The notes under the pieces are model-generated. The model searched no databases. It had not been told where the DNA came from and saw nothing but the letters and a program-made list of their open reading frames with translations. The translations under genes were made by a program, and so were the position numbers. A stretch of 32,607 nucleotides of DNA, taken from the NCBI GenBank assembly GCA_016779585.1, contig JADHNI010000043.1:1-32607 (forward strand), written 5' to 3'. Positions 1-9,009 of the stretch are shown piece by piece (position 1 is the stretch's first letter; every line of letters starts with the position of its first letter). Origin of the DNA: Pseudomonadales bacterium (lineage in GTDB: Bacteria; Pseudomonadota; Gammaproteobacteria; Pseudomonadales; Azotimanducaceae).

Positions 1-2
1 AC

Positions 3-167
3 GTACCAAATGAACAGGTCCGCCTCCTCCGCCAGCGTGTCAAGGGGACCCGCTATCGTCCACGTATCGAAGATGGCGAGCTGGTGCAAACCGATGATTT
101 TGAACTGCGCCAACAGTTCGGTGTTCTCAGGACACCCGCGTTTGACCAGGAGGACAGCAACACCTGA
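3..167 (+). CDS. C-terminal fragment of an unidentified protein
   Basis: An open frame enters from the left edge and stops with TGA at 165-167, giving 54 residues. The piece is charged and rich in Arg, Gln and Glu, ends in an acidic tail (DQEDSNT), and has no membrane segment or motif I can name. The next gene, on the opposite strand, ends 15 bases further on, so the two converge. I do not recognise the family; the missing N-terminal part outside the window would be needed to name it. Confidence 0.45.
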   Translation, partial: VPNEQVRLLRQRVKGTRYRPRIEDGELVQTDDFELRQQFGVLRTPAFDQEDSNT

Positions 168-182
168 GTGCAGCGCCCTGCC

Positions 183-833
183 CTAGCCTTCTTCGACAAT
201 AAACTCGCGCAATTGATTGGCCAACCCCTTGCAGGCGGCGTTACCGGGCCTCGCAAGTATCGGGATCGGAAGCACCAGACCCGCGAGGTAAGAAGTACCC
301 GTGGCATCCGCACTGATCTGGCCAGTCGACGTTAATGTCTGCAGGTCCCAGATACTGGCCTCGTACGATGCATCTTCCTCCCAATAGCTGACCCCGAAAC
401 AACCACCGCCAAAGGTACTGATGGTACAGCTCATGGAACCACCGCTGTCGATCGTCACGGTGTCACCATCTATCCAGGCAAGATACCGGACATTGGCTTC
501 GTTGATTCTTTGCTGCACGCCAGGCTGGGCAAACAGGCGACCAAGTTCGTCAGCAGAGGTCGGTGCCGTCCTGGGTTCAAACCAGGGATAAAGATCGTCC
601 TTGAACTGCTCCTGTGGAATAAATCGTATCGGATTTTCACCGCCGGCCAGCGCATCGGCAATACAATCGGTAAAACTCTCTTCGGTCTGTTTTTCGTTAT
701 AGCTGGCCCGACCAAGGATAACCATGGCCTCACCATGGTTAATACCGGTTGAGGCTTCCCGCACCTGCTCAATACGCGAGGATGCACATCCCGTCAGTAG
801 AACTGCCAACGCAAGCAATGCAAGGTGCTTCAT
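183..833 (-). CDS. Outer-membrane-type lipoprotein of unknown function
   Basis: The protein has 216 residues. It opens with a lipoprotein signal peptide (MKHLALLALAVLLTGCASS) whose lipobox LTGC would be cleaved and lipidated at Cys16. The rest is soluble, with several Trp and Cys residues and a Gly/Cys-rich stretch (FGGGCFGVSYWEED). An upstream AGGAG lies 7 bases before the ATG at 833 and only 4 before the GTG at 836, so I chose the ATG. The stop codon of the upstream lipoprotein gene overlaps this start as TGATG, so the two are translationally coupled. I recognise no family. Residue 18 onward lacks the Asp that favours inner-membrane retention, so outer-membrane sorting is inferred. Confidence 0.8.
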   Translation of the reverse strand: MKHLALLALAVLLTGCASSRIEQVREASTGINHGEAMVILGRASYNEKQTEESFTDCIADALAGGENPIRFIPQEQFKDDLYPWFEPRTAPTSADELGRLFAQPGVQQRINEANVRYLAWIDGDTVTIDSGGSMSCTISTFGGGCFGVSYWEEDASYEASIWDLQTLTSTGQISADATGTSYLAGLVLPIPILARPGNAACKGLANQLREFIVEEG

Positions 834-1459
834 CACTCGGCTCCTGCTGGTACATCAGAACCAGCGCGCACTTCCTGCAGCCAGGCCTGGACGGCAGGCC
901 GGTCTATCAGCTCAATCGCAATACGGGCGCCGCCATCACGAATCGCGAGCACGGTGGCCTCGTTTATCGCGTCATCACCGGAAAACATCCCGCCTTCACT
1001 CTTGCCGTATCCAACAATGTTCCAGTCACCGATCTTCTGACCAGTTTTGTTGTAAAGAACAATCCGGTATTCAATGGATGCGGAATAAAACTTGAGTCCG
1101 GAAATTGACGGTGTCAGGAAGCCATACTTCTCGATGTAGGGAATCATGATGCCATCCAGTTCACGCATTTCTTCAGTGGTCAGAGGCGGTTCATGGACTT
1201 CCTTGACGGACACAAAAAGCGCATCGCTCAAATTGCGAAAAAAGCTCAGGTTCTGCGACCCGAGGTCAATGTTCCAGGTACCGGCATCGCGTATCACTTC
1301 CTGGTAACGGAAATTGCGAAAGTCTTCCGGATAATAGACACCCATGCGAGCAGGTATTTTCTGAACCAGGGGTGTGGGCACTGAGCCTTCCACAACAACG
1401 CTCGTCGTGCAGGCAGAGATCATCGAGATGATCATCAGAATTATCAGTGTGCGTACCAA
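833..1459 (-). CDS. Lipoprotein of unknown function, first gene of a two-gene unit
   Basis: The protein has about 208 residues and a hydrophobic N-terminus ending in the lipobox ISAC before TTSVVVEG. No ATG precedes the signal core except one at 1435, which would shorten it badly. A TTG at 1459 has AGAGG 7 bases upstream and gives a complete n-region and h-region, so I prefer it; another TTG lies at 1477. The mature part mixes beta strands with an alpha segment and resembles periplasmic lipoproteins that bind a partner, but I cannot name the family. It shares a TGATG junction with the next lipoprotein gene and diverges from the large operon starting at 1687, so a shared control region and a related role are possible. 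Confidence 0.75.
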   Translation of the reverse strand: MVRTLIILMIISMISACTTSVVVEGSVPTPLVQKIPARMGVYYPEDFRNFRYQEVIRDAGTWNIDLGSQNLSFFRNLSDALFVSVKEVHEPPLTTEEMRELDGIMIPYIEKYGFLTPSISGLKFYSASIEYRIVLYNKTGQKIGDWNIVGYGKSEGGMFSGDDAINEATVLAIRDGGARIAIELIDRPAVQAWLQEVRAGSDVPAGAE

Positions 1460-1686
1460 GAAGACGCCTCTACACAATTCGGAACCTCAATCCTACTCGC
1501 CCTGTCAGAGACAATAAAGTTCCTACAGACCAGTGTTGGGTTTACTACCTAAAAATGTCCTTTGCAATTGAACATTTCCGGCGCAGAAGCGGTCCAATCG
1601 ATATCGGGGCCGGGATTTTGCCCGGACTATTCAGTTAAACTTCAGCAACCCACCGTGAAAATCTGGACAAACATCCAGGATTACTT
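1460..1686. promoter_or_regulatory. Divergent intergenic region, presumed promoters for both sides
   Basis: This AT-richer gap separates the two minus-strand lipoprotein genes from the nine-gene plus-strand operon, so both transcripts must start in or near it. I found no convincing -35/-10 pair at standard spacing. AGGA at 1677-1680 is the ribosome binding site for the gene at 1687. The regulatory role is inferred from gene orientation only. Confidence 0.35.
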
Positions 1687-3228
1687 ATGCGACGAATCAG
1701 CCAGTTAATTTCAGTCGGGATATTGGGCCTCGCGCTGTCCGCCTGCGAGACACAGCAGCAATCATCTCCTCCCCCAAGCATGCCGCCAAGTTCGACGCCG
1801 CCTTCTTCGTCGCCGCCTCCGTCTGCTCCTAGTACGCCATCACAGTCACCTTCATCGCAGCCACCGTCTTCGCCGTCGTCTCCCTCTTCTTCGCCTTCGT
1901 CACCATCATCACCGTCCAGCCCCTCTTCGGCCCCTCAGCAGAGCTCGGCACCACAGTCACCATCCGGCAGTCCGGAATCCGGGCAACCACAGAACCAGCA
2001 GGAAGCTGCCGAAGCGCTCAAAAAAGCTGGCCAGCAAATTGCGAAAGCCGCTGAACAGTTACCGGCCGCTTCTTCCGCCAGTGATCCAAGCATGCCATCC
2101 GAGCCAAACCAGCCGTCAGGTGGTGAATGGGATCCACTGATGCCGGACAGCGACCAGGCAAGCCAGTCTGACAGCGACGTGTTTATGCAGGAAGAATCTT
2201 CGTCACAGAGTTCATCCGCCTCGGACAGCGCAAGTGATAGCAGCAGCCAACAGGCCTCAGCGTCCGGTGGTGAACCGGACGATATGATGATGCCCGAGGA
2301 GTCTGCTTCAGGCGGTCAACCTGATGACATGATGATGCAGGACGATATTGAAGCTGCAAGAGAGGCCATGGAACAGGCAGGCATTGATCTGCAGCGGGCA
2401 GGCGAAATGCTGGAAAACGCCAGAACCGATGAGGAAATGGCCGCAGCCCAGCAGGAGATTGCAAAGGCAAGACTGTCAGTCATCGTCGCCGGCCAGGACC
2501 TCCTGGACATCCAGAATGTCCTGACAGACCCCAGCATTCCAACCGGGGAGGAGATTTATCAGGAGGCCGATGAATCACTGCAGGAAGGGAACGTGTCCAT
2601 TGTTGTTGCAACGGATTTGCTGAACCTGCCGGATTTCCAGATGCCGCAGTTACCGGGCATGCCGCCCTCCGGTCCAGGTGGTTCACAGAACCAGCAGGGA
2701 GGACAACCAGGCTCTGAGTCGGGCGGGGTTCCTGGAGGTGGATTTCCGGGTTCAGAAACAGGGACACCCGGCATTGCCGGAGGATTCCCCGGTGGCGGTG
2801 GTGAACCGAGCGAACTGGACAAGGAGTTGAACGAGTCTATCGCGGTGTTCGAGGGCAAGATTCTCGACGCGCGAAATGAGGTACTGGGCAGTGCTCCGCC
2901 CCCTACCTCGGCCGAAAATGTGCCCGGCGTTGCCATTCTTGGTGGCTCAGGCACCCTGGAAGGTGACGGTTCATTCGAAGAGAACCAGCAGGAAGGACTT
3001 GAAGCGGGTATTCCCGAGGTGATCGAACAGGGGCGCATGCCACCCGGCTCGGAAGTTGCCAAAAGCGGAGATATGGAAACACCTCCTCCGGTGCCGGACG
3101 ACATCCCCGATGCCCAGGGTGATGACATCGTGGCAAAACAGCTTCGAGAGCTCGCGATCGCAGAGACGGACCCGGAGTTGAAAGAAAAGCTCTGGGATGA
3201 GTACAGGAAATACAAGGCAGGATTGTAG
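1687..3228 (+). CDS. Ser/Pro-rich lipoprotein with acidic Met repeats, first gene of operon
   Basis: The protein has 513 residues. Residues 1-20 form a lipoprotein signal (lipobox LSAC, Cys20). Residues 25-105 are almost only Ser, Pro and Gln, a likely extended tether away from the membrane. A helical, Ala/Gln/Glu-rich part follows. Two near-copies of a short unit, ASGGEPDDMMMPEES and ASGGQPDDMMMQDDI, lie around residues 195-225. Next come a long amphipathic helical region (about 218-300), a Gly/Pro-rich linker (about 320-375) and a mixed C-terminal part ending in a charged helix (DPELKEKLWDEYRKYK). AGGA stands 6 bases before the start. Only 3 bases separate it from the next lipoprotein gene. 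I know no family for it; a spacer or scaffold role in the envelope is inferred from composition. Confidence 0.85.
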   Translation: MRRISQLISVGILGLALSACETQQQSSPPPSMPPSSTPPSSSPPPSAPSTPSQSPSSQPPSSPSSPSSSPSSPSSPSSPSSAPQQSSAPQSPSGSPESGQPQNQQEAAEALKKAGQQIAKAAEQLPAASSASDPSMPSEPNQPSGGEWDPLMPDSDQASQSDSDVFMQEESSSQSSSASDSASDSSSQQASASGGEPDDMMMPEESASGGQPDDMMMQDDIEAAREAMEQAGIDLQRAGEMLENARTDEEMAAAQQEIAKARLSVIVAGQDLLDIQNVLTDPSIPTGEEIYQEADESLQEGNVSIVVATDLLNLPDFQMPQLPGMPPSGPGGSQNQQGGQPGSESGGVPGGGFPGSETGTPGIAGGFPGGGGEPSELDKELNESIAVFEGKILDARNEVLGSAPPPTSAENVPGVAILGGSGTLEGDGSFEENQQEGLEAGIPEVIEQGRMPPGSEVAKSGDMETPPPVPDDIPDAQGDDIVAKQLRELAIAETDPELKEKLWDEYRKYKAGL

Positions 3229-3231
3229 TTT

Positions 3232-4401
3232 ATGAAGCACTGGTTTCCCCTGCTGCTGGTCATCTGTGTCACAACAGGTTGCGCCAGCACAACGGTTGTA
3301 ACGGCGAATTCAACACCTGCCCGGCAGGCCGCAACACCCATCGCGTTTGATGAGCTGCTGGATATCGGCATCCTGCCTATCGACCCGAACATTCCCTCTG
3401 ACCTGAAGGAGATCGAGGAGAACCTGATTGTTCCGGATGTCCGGCGCGCCGAGTCAAGCTACATTGCCTACCACCTGAAAGACACCCTCGAGCTGACAGG
3501 TAACTGGGGCGCCGTCAGGGTGACACCGGAATCCGCCGTGTCTGTAGATCTGGAACTGCGTGGTCGTATCCAGCTGTCTGACGGTGAGCAACTGAAAGTG
3601 CAGATGCGCGCGGTTGATGCCCGCGGCCGGGTCTGGTTCGACCGCACCTATGAAGATACCGCGAGCAAGTTTTCCTACGAAAAACCCAGGGAAGATCCCT
3701 TCCAGGATCTCTACAACGACATTGCCAACGATCTGCTGGCGGCGCGCGAACAGATGGCGCGGGAAGATATTCTTGCCATCAAGACAGTGGCCGGACTCAA
3801 ATATGCACGTGATCTTGCTCCGGATGCCTTCGAAGGTTACCTGGAGGAAAACAGTCGCGGCCAGGTCCGGGTGGTCCAACTACCGGCGGAAACAGACAGC
3901 ATGCTCATTCGCGTTAATCGCATCAAGGAACAGGAGTACCTGTTCGTTGATACCCTTGATGACTACTACTCTCGCTTCTACCGCGACATGCGCCCTTCCT
4001 ATGACGAGTGGCGACATGCCACATACGATGAGGCCATCCGGCTAAGGGAAATCCAGAAGCAGGCTCGCGCCCACCTGGCTACAGGTGCCCTGCTGATCGC
4101 CGGTGGCATCTATGCCGGCAGTGAAAGCAGCACCTGGGCAGGAGACGCGGCAGCCGCCGGTGCGGTTGTCGGCGGCATCGGTGCAGTCAAGGCGGGACTG
4201 CAGAGACGAAAGGAAGCTGAGATTCATGCCGAATCATTAAAAGAACTCAGCCAGTCGCTGGGCACAGAAATCACGCCTTACGTGCTCGACATCGAAGGTC
4301 GCACCATAGAACTTACCGGCACCGCAGAGGAACAGTACCAACAGTGGCGTGAACTTCTCAGCGAGATTTACGCACAAGAGACCAGCCTGCCAGTACAATA
4401 G
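3232..4401 (+). CDS. Lipoprotein with C-terminal glycine-zipper-like segment
   Basis: The protein has 389 residues, with signal peptide and lipobox TTGC (Cys17). The mature part begins with a low-complexity stretch, then an alpha/beta domain of about 100 residues (including DLELRGRIQLSDGEQLKVQM) that resembles periplasmic lipoprotein domains. A helical middle follows, then an Ala/Gly-rich stretch at about 283-325 (ATGALLIAGGIYAG, AAAAGAVVGGIGAVKAG) with small residues spaced as in glycine zippers, which could insert into or pack against a membrane. The C-terminus is a charged helix. It starts 3 bases after the preceding gene. I do not recognise the family. Its place between a tether-like lipoprotein and inner-membrane proteins suggests an outer-membrane or periplasmic part of the same complex. 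Confidence 0.85.
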   Translation: MKHWFPLLLVICVTTGCASTTVVTANSTPARQAATPIAFDELLDIGILPIDPNIPSDLKEIEENLIVPDVRRAESSYIAYHLKDTLELTGNWGAVRVTPESAVSVDLELRGRIQLSDGEQLKVQMRAVDARGRVWFDRTYEDTASKFSYEKPREDPFQDLYNDIANDLLAAREQMAREDILAIKTVAGLKYARDLAPDAFEGYLEENSRGQVRVVQLPAETDSMLIRVNRIKEQEYLFVDTLDDYYSRFYRDMRPSYDEWRHATYDEAIRLREIQKQARAHLATGALLIAGGIYAGSESSTWAGDAAAAGAVVGGIGAVKAGLQRRKEAEIHAESLKELSQSLGTEITPYVLDIEGRTIELTGTAEEQYQQWRELLSEIYAQETSLPVQ

Positions 4402-4434
4402 TCTGTTGCAGTTCGCAAAACTTCGGTTTTATAC

Positions 4435-6693
4435 ATGACGTCTAATCGCCAAGAGGGGCAGACCTTTGCCCGGCAATACAGCCTGGACCAGAAAATCTCC
4501 GAGCATACAGCTACGGGCGCTGAGGCCTGGGCGGCGACCCGCAAGGAAACCGGCGACCGCGTTTTTCTCAGGATACTGCCCCGGGATCTTTCAGAGAGTG
4601 ACTGGCAGAGGCTCACTAGCAGTATCGACAGTCTGAAAGGCCTGCTGCACGACAACATCGTCCTTGTGACCGATTACGGGATAGAAAATAACGTGCACTA
4701 CCTGGCCGAACCTTACATAGCCAGCGGCCGCTTCCTGGAACCATCCGCCGATGATACCTGGCCTGTCCTTTCGCAACTGCTTGACGCCCTGATCTATGCA
4801 CACAACCTGCATATTCCCCACGGCAACCTTCACCCTTCAAACCTGATTATCAGTGCGGCGGGCACACTGAAAATTACCGGCTTTGGTCTCGGCACAGACG
4901 TTTCCGGAAACACCGAAGAGCTTGACTACCTCAGCCCCCAGGTTCGTGAAGGTGCGACACCTGACCTGAGTGATGACGTTTATTCACTGGGCTGCATTGT
5001 CTTCCAGTCGCTTACCGGCAAGAAATGGACGCCAGGGGTCGAGCTGGATGCACCACTGCCATCCGCCGTGCACGGCATGGTTAATCGAATGTTGAGTACC
5101 ACGGCACTGGATCGACAAATCCCGCTGTCTGAAATCCGGGCGTCACTGCGATCAGAGTTCGAGGATAAAACTGCCGGTATCACCTCTGTCAGTTTCTCCA
5201 GACCGGGCACTGAGAGCGCTGATGCTGAGCCGATGCCAGCAGCACCCATTCGCCATTCAAATGCGTTACCCCTGCAGACGGTCATGCTCGCCGCAGCAGG
5301 ACTTGTCATCTTCGGGTTGCTGCTTTTCCTGTTCCTGCCAAGGGAAGCCACCGTGAACGGTCACAGCACCCAGGCACCGCCAACCAACCAGGCCTCCATT
5401 GCACAAACCGCACCGCCGGCGAATAAAGCACCAACGCTGACCCCTCGAGAAAAAGCGGCACTGGAATTCATGGAACAGGAAGGTGAACGGGTAGCTCGAG
5501 ACATTCTCAGGCTGCAACTGGAACTGGAAGACATCGGCGTAAACCTGTGGGCGGCAGATTCCTATGAGGCATTGACAGCCCAGCTGGATGAGGCAGACGC
5601 GCTTTATCGAGAAAAATCCTTTGAAGATGCACTAGCGGGTTATGAGTTCGTCCTGTCAAGTCTGCAGGAACTGATCAGCCAATCCACGAACATTCTCGCG
5701 GAGCAGTCCAGCCTGGGTGCTGCAGCACTGGAGAGTGGCGCTGCCCAGACAGCACTCACTGCGTTCTCCATCGCAACCGCCATTGACCGCAATGACCCTG
5801 AATTGAAACGCCAGCTGGAACGTGCCGAAAACCTCGAACAAGTGCTTTACCTGGTTCAACAGGCCGAGGCCACGGAACGAAACGGCGACCTGGATGCTGC
5901 ATCAGACCTGTTCGGCCAGGCCCGTGATCTCGACAAACTCTGGCCGCCGGCCGCAGACGGCTATCGCAGGGTCCGCGAAGCCATCACCCTGAGACGCTTC
6001 CGCGCCGCCATGTCTGATGGGTTCCAGGCGATCGCATCGAAAGACTATGCCGCTGCGCGCGCGGGATTCGACAAGGCGCAATCCATCCTGCCCGGCTCGA
6101 ATGAACCGGCTGATGGTCTATTGCAGATTGAGCAGGCGGAGCGAAACGATCTGATCCTGGACCACCAGGAGAAAGCCGAGACTTTTGTTGAGGCTTCAGA
6201 CTGGCCTGCTGCGATAAAGGAATATGAAGCCGCGCTCGCCATCACACCTAATCTCGAGTTTGCACTCACTGGACTCGACAAAGCCAGGCGCCGGTACGAG
6301 ATCAATGAACAGATCCTGCGGTTCCTGCGTGACCCGACACTGCTACAGAGTAACGAGAATCTTGATGAAGCGTCCCGACTGCTGAGGGATGCCAGTCGTC
6401 TGGACAACCTAGGTGATGAACTGCAACAGCAGATCAATGGCCTGGCACAAATCATCTCAACCGCACGCATCACGATACCGGTCACGATTCGTTCCGACGG
6501 TAAAACCAATGTCACCGTTCGCAGGCATAAAGAACTTGGCGCCATTACTTCGGAAGTGGTTTACCTGATACCGGGTCGCTGGGCGATCGTCGGGATCAGG
6601 CCCGGTTACCAGGATGTCAGGCACGACCTGGTACTCATCGCTGGTCGACCAGCACCGGAGATTACGGTCGCCAGCACGGAGCGGGTGCGATAG
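4435..6693 (+). CDS. Membrane-anchored pseudokinase with helical (TPR-like) periplasmic region
   Basis: The protein has 752 residues. Residues 15-245 follow the Ser/Thr kinase fold: the strand holding the ATP lysine (VFLRIL, Arg46 instead of Lys), the catalytic loop (HGNLHPSNL at 129-137 instead of HRDLKPxN) and the metal-binding loop (ITGFGLG, Gly149 instead of Asp), then SPQV in place of APE and DVYSLGCIVFQSLTG as in helix F. All three catalytic residues are replaced, so it is probably a non-phosphorylating sensor or scaffold. One membrane helix lies at about 280-301. Residues 340-650 are Ala/Leu/Glu-rich helical repeats resembling TPRs, on the periplasmic side if the kinase fold is cytoplasmic. 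The last 70 residues are a beta domain resembling PEGA. The start lacks a clear ribosome binding site. Its TAG stop directly abuts the next ATG. Confidence 0.88.
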   Translation: MTSNRQEGQTFARQYSLDQKISEHTATGAEAWAATRKETGDRVFLRILPRDLSESDWQRLTSSIDSLKGLLHDNIVLVTDYGIENNVHYLAEPYIASGRFLEPSADDTWPVLSQLLDALIYAHNLHIPHGNLHPSNLIISAAGTLKITGFGLGTDVSGNTEELDYLSPQVREGATPDLSDDVYSLGCIVFQSLTGKKWTPGVELDAPLPSAVHGMVNRMLSTTALDRQIPLSEIRASLRSEFEDKTAGITSVSFSRPGTESADAEPMPAAPIRHSNALPLQTVMLAAAGLVIFGLLLFLFLPREATVNGHSTQAPPTNQASIAQTAPPANKAPTLTPREKAALEFMEQEGERVARDILRLQLELEDIGVNLWAADSYEALTAQLDEADALYREKSFEDALAGYEFVLSSLQELISQSTNILAEQSSLGAAALESGAAQTALTAFSIATAIDRNDPELKRQLERAENLEQVLYLVQQAEATERNGDLDAASDLFGQARDLDKLWPPAADGYRRVREAITLRRFRAAMSDGFQAIASKDYAAARAGFDKAQSILPGSNEPADGLLQIEQAERNDLILDHQEKAETFVEASDWPAAIKEYEAALAITPNLEFALTGLDKARRRYEINEQILRFLRDPTLLQSNENLDEASRLLRDASRLDNLGDELQQQINGLAQIISTARITIPVTIRSDGKTNVTVRRHKELGAITSEVVYLIPGRWAIVGIRPGYQDVRHDLVLIAGRPAPEITVASTERVR

Positions 6694-8760
6694 ATGTCAG
6701 ACTCCGAAAATCGAATCATTGAACCATCGGCCTTCACCCGTGCAGATGCGCCGACCCGGGAGCCATTTTTCCGCCCCAGCCCACTGAAGGTCGCAGTGCT
6801 GATTGTCTTCGTTGCACTCGCTGCCGTCGCGCTCTTTATGTTCAATGCGCGGGCTGTACAGTTCATGCTGACACCCGAGAGCGCAAGGTTCTCCATTGAT
6901 AGCGGGTTCCCTACCTACCGACTGGGTGAACGCTACCTGATGTTGAAAGGCGACTACTCAATCTCGGCAGAGGCAGACGGCTATTATCGCCTCGAAGAAA
7001 CCGTCAGCATTGGTGAAGATCCCGACCAGGAATATGCGTTCGAGCTCTTAAAACTCCCCGGCATCGTAACCGTGGAAGCCTTACACGACGGAGAGATGAT
7101 TGAGGGCGCTGAGGTCAGGATCGACCAGGCGCTTGTCGGCACCACACCACTTGTCATCAACGAAGTGGCGGCGGGATTGCGAGACCTCTACGTGAACCAT
7201 CCGCGCTTTAAATCGGCACAAACTGAAATCGAGGTTGTCGGACTGAGGCAAAGCCAGACTGAGTCAGTGCAACTGGAACCAGCCTGGGCAGATGTCAGGG
7301 TGACCACCATACCCGATGACGCCGAAATCTTTGTGGAAGACGAATTACTCGGACAGACTCCCGGCACCTTCGAGATCATCGAGGGGAATCGAACGCTGAT
7401 GGTGCGCAAGAAGGGGTTCAAGTCTTTCGAAACCACGCTGGCAGTGACAGCGCAGGAATTACTGGAAGTTCCGGCAATCATCCTGATCAAATCGGACGGG
7501 AAACTGAACATCAACAGCCAGCCTTCCGGCGTGAATGTGACCATCTCCGGCAAATACTACGGCCAGACACCACTTTCCCTGGCGCTACCACCCCAGGACC
7601 AGTACCAATTGGTAGCTACCAGGGCAGGCTACAGGAACTTTGAACGCAACCTGTCGATCAAACCGGATGAAGACCAGAGCCTCAACATCACTCTTGAACC
7701 CATACTCGGCCAGGTGAAGCTGGCGGTAAGTCCGGCAGGAGCCCGTCTGTTTGTGAACGACAAACCCCGCGGTGGGGCAAACCAGACACTGGAGCTGACC
7801 GCTCGAAGTCACGATCTGAGAGTTGAACTGGATGGTTACGCCAGTTTCGAAACCAGGGTGATTCCCCAGCCGGGCCTGCCGCAACAACTGAATATTGTGC
7901 TTCAGACCGAAGAAGAAGCCAGGGTCTCTGCCATCCCGCAACAGATCACGACCAGTCTTGGCGATACCCTGCGGTTTGTATTACCGGGCGAGTTCCAGAT
8001 GGGTGCCGGCCGACGTGAGCCGGGACGACGCTCCAACGAGATCCAGAAGAGTGTCGAACTCACGCGCGCCTTCTACCTGGCAGAAAAGGAAATCAGCAAC
8101 CAGACATTTATGGAGTTTTCTCCGGGTCATGACTCCGGATTGCTGGGTCGGGCACTGCTCAGCGACCCGGAACGACCCGTGGTCAACGTTTCCTGGAATG
8201 ACGCTGTCCGCTTCTGCAACTGGCTCAGCGAAAAAGATGGCCTGCCGGTTGCCTATGAACTCAAAGACGGCAAGTGGCGCCTCAAAACACCCGTTACCAT
8301 CGGCTACCGTTTACCTACTGAGGCGGAGTGGGCCTGGGCAGCGAGATACGCGGATGGTCCGCCAACCCGGTTCCCCTGGGGTGATAACATGCCTCCTCCT
8401 GCAGGTTCAGGAAACTTCGCCGACGAAAGCGCCGCAAACATGGTTCCGTACAGCATCAAGGATTACAACGATAACTACAGGGGTCCGGCACCCTCAGGCA
8501 CCTATTCTTCCAACGGCCTGGGTATCTTTGATCTTGCCGGGAACGTTTCGGAATGGATGAATGATCTTTATTCTGTCGAACTGCACAGGAAACCGCTCAG
8601 TGATCCGCTTGGACCGGACAACGGCGATTATTACGTCATCCGCGGATCCAACTACACCCATGGCCGATTCAGCGAACTGCGCTGGACGTTCCGGGACTAT
8701 GGCCTGGACCCGCGCCCGGATGTCGGCTTTCGTATCGCCCGGTATGCAGAGCAGGAGTGA
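6694..8760 (+). CDS. Membrane protein with PEGA repeats and a Cys-less FGE/sulfatase-modifying fold domain
   Basis: The protein has 688 residues. A short cytoplasmic tail precedes one membrane helix at about 30-50. Four PEGA-type beta repeats follow, near residues 124-172, 200-250, 269-323 and 338-392, each with a GQTP or GTTP-like turn (LLGQTPGTF, YYGQTPLSL, LVGTTPLVI); the fourth is degenerate. Residues 424-688 form a formylglycine-generating-enzyme-like domain: FQMGAGRREPG, PVVNVSWNDAVRFCNWLS, YRLPTEAEWAWAARY, NGLGIFDLAGNVSEWMND, and a C-terminal DVGFRIAR. The Cys residues that make aerobic FGEs catalytic are absent and the usual RGGSW is RGSNY, so a binding rather than an oxidase role is likely. 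It abuts the pseudokinase gene and ends 3 bases before the next gene. PEGA and FGE-fold domains often bind surface ligands; the ligand is unknown. Confidence 0.9.
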   Translation: MSDSENRIIEPSAFTRADAPTREPFFRPSPLKVAVLIVFVALAAVALFMFNARAVQFMLTPESARFSIDSGFPTYRLGERYLMLKGDYSISAEADGYYRLEETVSIGEDPDQEYAFELLKLPGIVTVEALHDGEMIEGAEVRIDQALVGTTPLVINEVAAGLRDLYVNHPRFKSAQTEIEVVGLRQSQTESVQLEPAWADVRVTTIPDDAEIFVEDELLGQTPGTFEIIEGNRTLMVRKKGFKSFETTLAVTAQELLEVPAIILIKSDGKLNINSQPSGVNVTISGKYYGQTPLSLALPPQDQYQLVATRAGYRNFERNLSIKPDEDQSLNITLEPILGQVKLAVSPAGARLFVNDKPRGGANQTLELTARSHDLRVELDGYASFETRVIPQPGLPQQLNIVLQTEEEARVSAIPQQITTSLGDTLRFVLPGEFQMGAGRREPGRRSNEIQKSVELTRAFYLAEKEISNQTFMEFSPGHDSGLLGRALLSDPERPVVNVSWNDAVRFCNWLSEKDGLPVAYELKDGKWRLKTPVTIGYRLPTEAEWAWAARYADGPPTRFPWGDNMPPPAGSGNFADESAANMVPYSIKDYNDNYRGPAPSGTYSSNGLGIFDLAGNVSEWMNDLYSVELHRKPLSDPLGPDNGDYYVIRGSNYTHGRFSELRWTFRDYGLDPRPDVGFRIARYAEQE

Positions 8761-8763
8761 TCC

Positions 8764-9000
8764 ATGAAAAAATTGCTGTTTTTGGCTTTGCTATCTCTGC
8801 TCATGCCACTTGCCGCTGAGGAGGCTCCCGAAAAGCAGGAAGGCGAAGAGCAAAAGACCGAGACTTCGGCGTCAGATGAAACTCCTGCCCCACAGGCAGG
8901 CAACCTGAGAAACAGGGAACTGGGAGATGCCTTCCGCAATTTCCAGCCCAGCGAAGAAATCAGCGCAGACAACGCAGTATCATTTCCCGTGGACATCTAA
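8764..9000 (+). CDS. Small exported acidic protein
   Basis: The protein has 78 residues. A Sec signal peptide (MKKLLFLALLSLLMPLAAEE) without a lipobox would leave a secreted piece of about 58 residues, acidic and rich in Glu, Gln and Pro at first, then NLRNRELGDAFRNFQPSEE. AGGAG overlaps the end of the upstream gene, 7-8 bases before the ATG. The gene sits 9 bases before the MotA/TolQ/ExbB-type gene. No family is recognised. Its position suggests a small periplasmic accessory to the channel complex. Confidence 0.75.
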   Translation: MKKLLFLALLSLLMPLAAEEAPEKQEGEEQKTETSASDETPAPQAGNLRNRELGDAFRNFQPSEEISADNAVSFPVDI

Positions 9001-9009
9001 AGGAACAAC

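Noticed and set aside
1568-1646. Promoter with TTGAAC or TTGCCC as -35 upstream of the large operon
   Set aside because: No acceptable -10 sequence stands 16-18 bases further on for either.
2183-3392. Long open frames on the minus strand opposite the Ser/Pro lipoprotein
   Set aside because: They are Pro/Ser/Gly-rich mirror images of low-complexity coding sequence, with no signal, motif or ribosome binding site.
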